Origin: Trichomonas vaginalis G3
Taxonomy: Eukaryota; Parabasalia; Trichomonadida; Trichomonadidae
Assembly: GCF_026262505.1 (NCBI RefSeq)
Contig: NC_067205.1
Location: forward strand, 6,696,001-6,760,000
DNA: 64,000 nt
Reading direction: 5' to 3'
Shown here: piece after piece, positions 62,187-64,000 of the stretch
Numbering within the stretch: position 1 is the stretch's first letter
How the letters are laid out: every line of letters starts with the position of its first letter
Translations under genes and position numbers: made by a program
The notes under the pieces: generated by a model
Databases searched by the model: none
Told to the model about the DNA's origin: nothing
What the model saw: the letters and a program-made list of their open reading frames with translations, nothing else

Positions 62187-62775
62187 CTTATGGCATTCCA
62201 AACGGGAACCGCGGTTGGTTACCATGGATTTCCGTCACCGGTCACATTTTAAAGATTTTTAAAGCCTTATAAAAATATGCTTTGTAAATCATTTTTTGTA
62301 AATCGGCAAAAATTTGGTAATTTTCTTCAACTAATAAATCTGCGAATAGCATTTATAATACAAGAACAATCTTTTAAAATGCGTTTGATTCATTTTTGTA
62401 TAATTTCATATAGGCACATATATTCTTCCGGGACTTTCCGTGATTTTACCGTAAAATCATTAGTTTACACCAATTTTTCCGTATTTTGAATAGTTTACTG
62501 CACTTTTTCCGTAAAATTGAGTTACGGGAATCCGCAAAATTTCCGGACCTCATTTTTCATAGAATATAATAATAATATTTGATAAAAAGATAATTATTTA
62601 TATTTTTGATTTTTGAATTACGGAAAAAGTGAATTGTTAACTTGATTTTTTTATATGGTTAATTTTTCAAATGATATTATGAAGATCTAAAATATTAAAA
62701 GTAAAAAATTGAATTACGGAAAAAGTGAGGTCAAAAGTGAAATAAATTTGCAGAACAATTTTCATTGAAATAAGA
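62187..62775 (+). repeat. Dispersed repeat R1, copy 2
   Basis: Same block order as 45587-46175. R1 is followed about 0.6 kb later by R2 here and about 1.1 kb later in the first locus. Confidence 0.8.
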
Positions 62776-63168
62776 CATTGAGTATCACACTTTAGTGAAT
62801 CAACATCTATAAGAATGAAGTGTTTTGAAGCTGAAATAATATTGAATAGAAATTAATTTTTTCTGAAATTTTGAATGAAATTATGGGAAATAAAAAAATT
62901 ACTAAATATTGTATTCATACAAATATATTATTTTAAAGGAAAAATAGATGCTGATAGAAACGATGAAAAATTTTGAAAACTTTACAATTAATTTATGTTC
63001 GTTAACCACAGAGCTTGCAATCCAAAGCTCACGTTAGACTACAAGAGTCATGAAGTCTCATACTAAGGGATATCCAACATATATTTTAATAATCTAATGT
63101 TTGTGACAAATATTCAACATAAAATTAAGTTTTCGTTTCGTTACAAGGCATTCATACTTTGGAGATAT

Positions 63169-64000
63169 CATATTTAATGTACAGAAAAGTTAATATTAAA
63201 CAATACATGCTAAAGAATTAATAAATAAGATAATAAAATAAATTTATACGTAATTACTTTCATTTAATATGCTTTATGCTGTATAATATTGATTAAGAGG
63301 CATTAAAAGGTTCCATAGTCTGCTTTTATAGGCAAGATTTTTGATAAAAATTTAAAATTTTGAAAAATGATGAGAAAAGGAAAAAAAAGGTAAATGAGAG
63401 CAAGAGGAGGGAAAAAAAAGAAAAAGAAAAGAAAGGGAAGGGAAAAATAAAAGAAAGAAGGACATATAAAAATTTAGATGCGCATTCTTAATGCCGAGGC
63501 GGCTTGCCGCCGAGGCGCGATTTTTTTAGGCCTCTACGGTAACCCGGCAATGTTTTTTTAAATCTTGTACAGCCCTAGGGATGCTATTTATCTAGGGCTG
63601 TACAAGATTTAAAAAAACATTGCCGGGTTACCGTAGAGGCCTAAAAAAATCGCGCCTCGGCGGCAAGCCGCCTCGGCATTAAGAATGCGCATCTAAATTT
63701 TTATATGTCCTTCTTTCTTTTATTTTTCCCTTCCCTTCCTTTTCTTTTTCTTTTTTTCCCTCCTCTTGCTCTCATTTACCTTTTTTTTCCTTTTCTCATC
63801 ATTTTTCAAAATTTAAAATTTTTATCAAAAATCTTGCCTATAAAAGCAGACTATGGAACCTTTTAATGCCTCTTAATCAATATTATACAGCATAAAGCAT
63901 ATTAAATGAAAGTAATTACGTATAAATTTATTTTATTATCTTATTTATTAATTCTTTAGCATGTATTGTTTAATATTAACTTTTCTGTACATTAAATATG
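63169..64000. repeat. Long perfect palindrome at the window end
   Basis: Arms of about 410 bp around a 13-base loop (63579-63591). Base 64000 corresponds to base 63169, and the mirror may run further beyond the window. The arms contain the R2 purine tract and GC-rich core (hairpin GGCGGC-TT-GCCGCC at 63498-63511). No gene. Confidence 0.93.

Overview
The window looks like nuclear DNA of a trichomonad (parabasalid), most likely a Tritrichomonas-type genome. It is very AT-rich. Genes are compact, uninterrupted and use the standard code, with no introns visible. The gene content is typical of trichomonads: BspA-like leucine-rich-repeat proteins, an auxin-efflux-carrier-family transporter, a CAMK-like kinase, an ankyrin-RING protein, an LDH of the trichomonad type derived from malate dehydrogenase, and a large Polinton/Maverick relic. 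The species cannot be fixed from the sequence alone.

Layout. (1) 1 to about 17.06 kb is most of a Polinton/Maverick fossil whose left end lies outside the window. It carries a long fibre-like gene, a retroviral-type integrase, a primase-helicase remnant, protein-primed DNA polymerase B, a probable major capsid gene and several small genes. Some genes still look whole; others are broken. (2) 17.1-20.5 kb holds a small unrecognised gene, a block of 120-bp tandem repeats lying between 80-bp direct repeats, and a multi-pass membrane protein. (3) 20.8-24.06 kb is a 1,296-bp inverted duplication around a 662-bp spacer. Each arm carries one head-to-head lactate dehydrogenase gene. (4) 24.5-44.5 kb is a host gene region: ankyrin-RING protein, C2-like protein, tRNA-Val, basic protein, two short BspA-like proteins, an LRR-PP2C phosphatase, a helical protein and an AEC transporter. 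Three damaged copies of one repetitive secreted-type family are scattered through it. (5) 44.5-49 kb is non-coding, with dispersed repeats and hairpins. (6) 49.2-54.3 kb holds a protein kinase, a large BspA-like gene and a second membrane protein of the same family as the one at 19.5 kb. (7) 54.8-58 kb is an island flanked by inverted repeats. It contains a roughly 1-kb array of alternating short and long hairpins. (8) 58.3-59.3 kb is a further BspA-like gene. The rest is AT-rich non-coding DNA ending in a long palindrome at the window edge.

The most unusual signal is structural. At least three intergenic arrays (about 29.95-30.5, 46.5-47.3 and 55.25-56.3 kb) consist of successive hairpins. 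In the clearest one, units of about 120 bp each contain a short and a long hairpin, and the two arms of the stems change together between units. Isolated pre-miRNA-like foldbacks lie at 28.6, 48.9, 56.7, 56.9 and 57.8 kb. A second structural theme is a tiny GC-rich palindromic cassette that appears three times in the Polinton, twice inside reading frames and read in the same frame both times.
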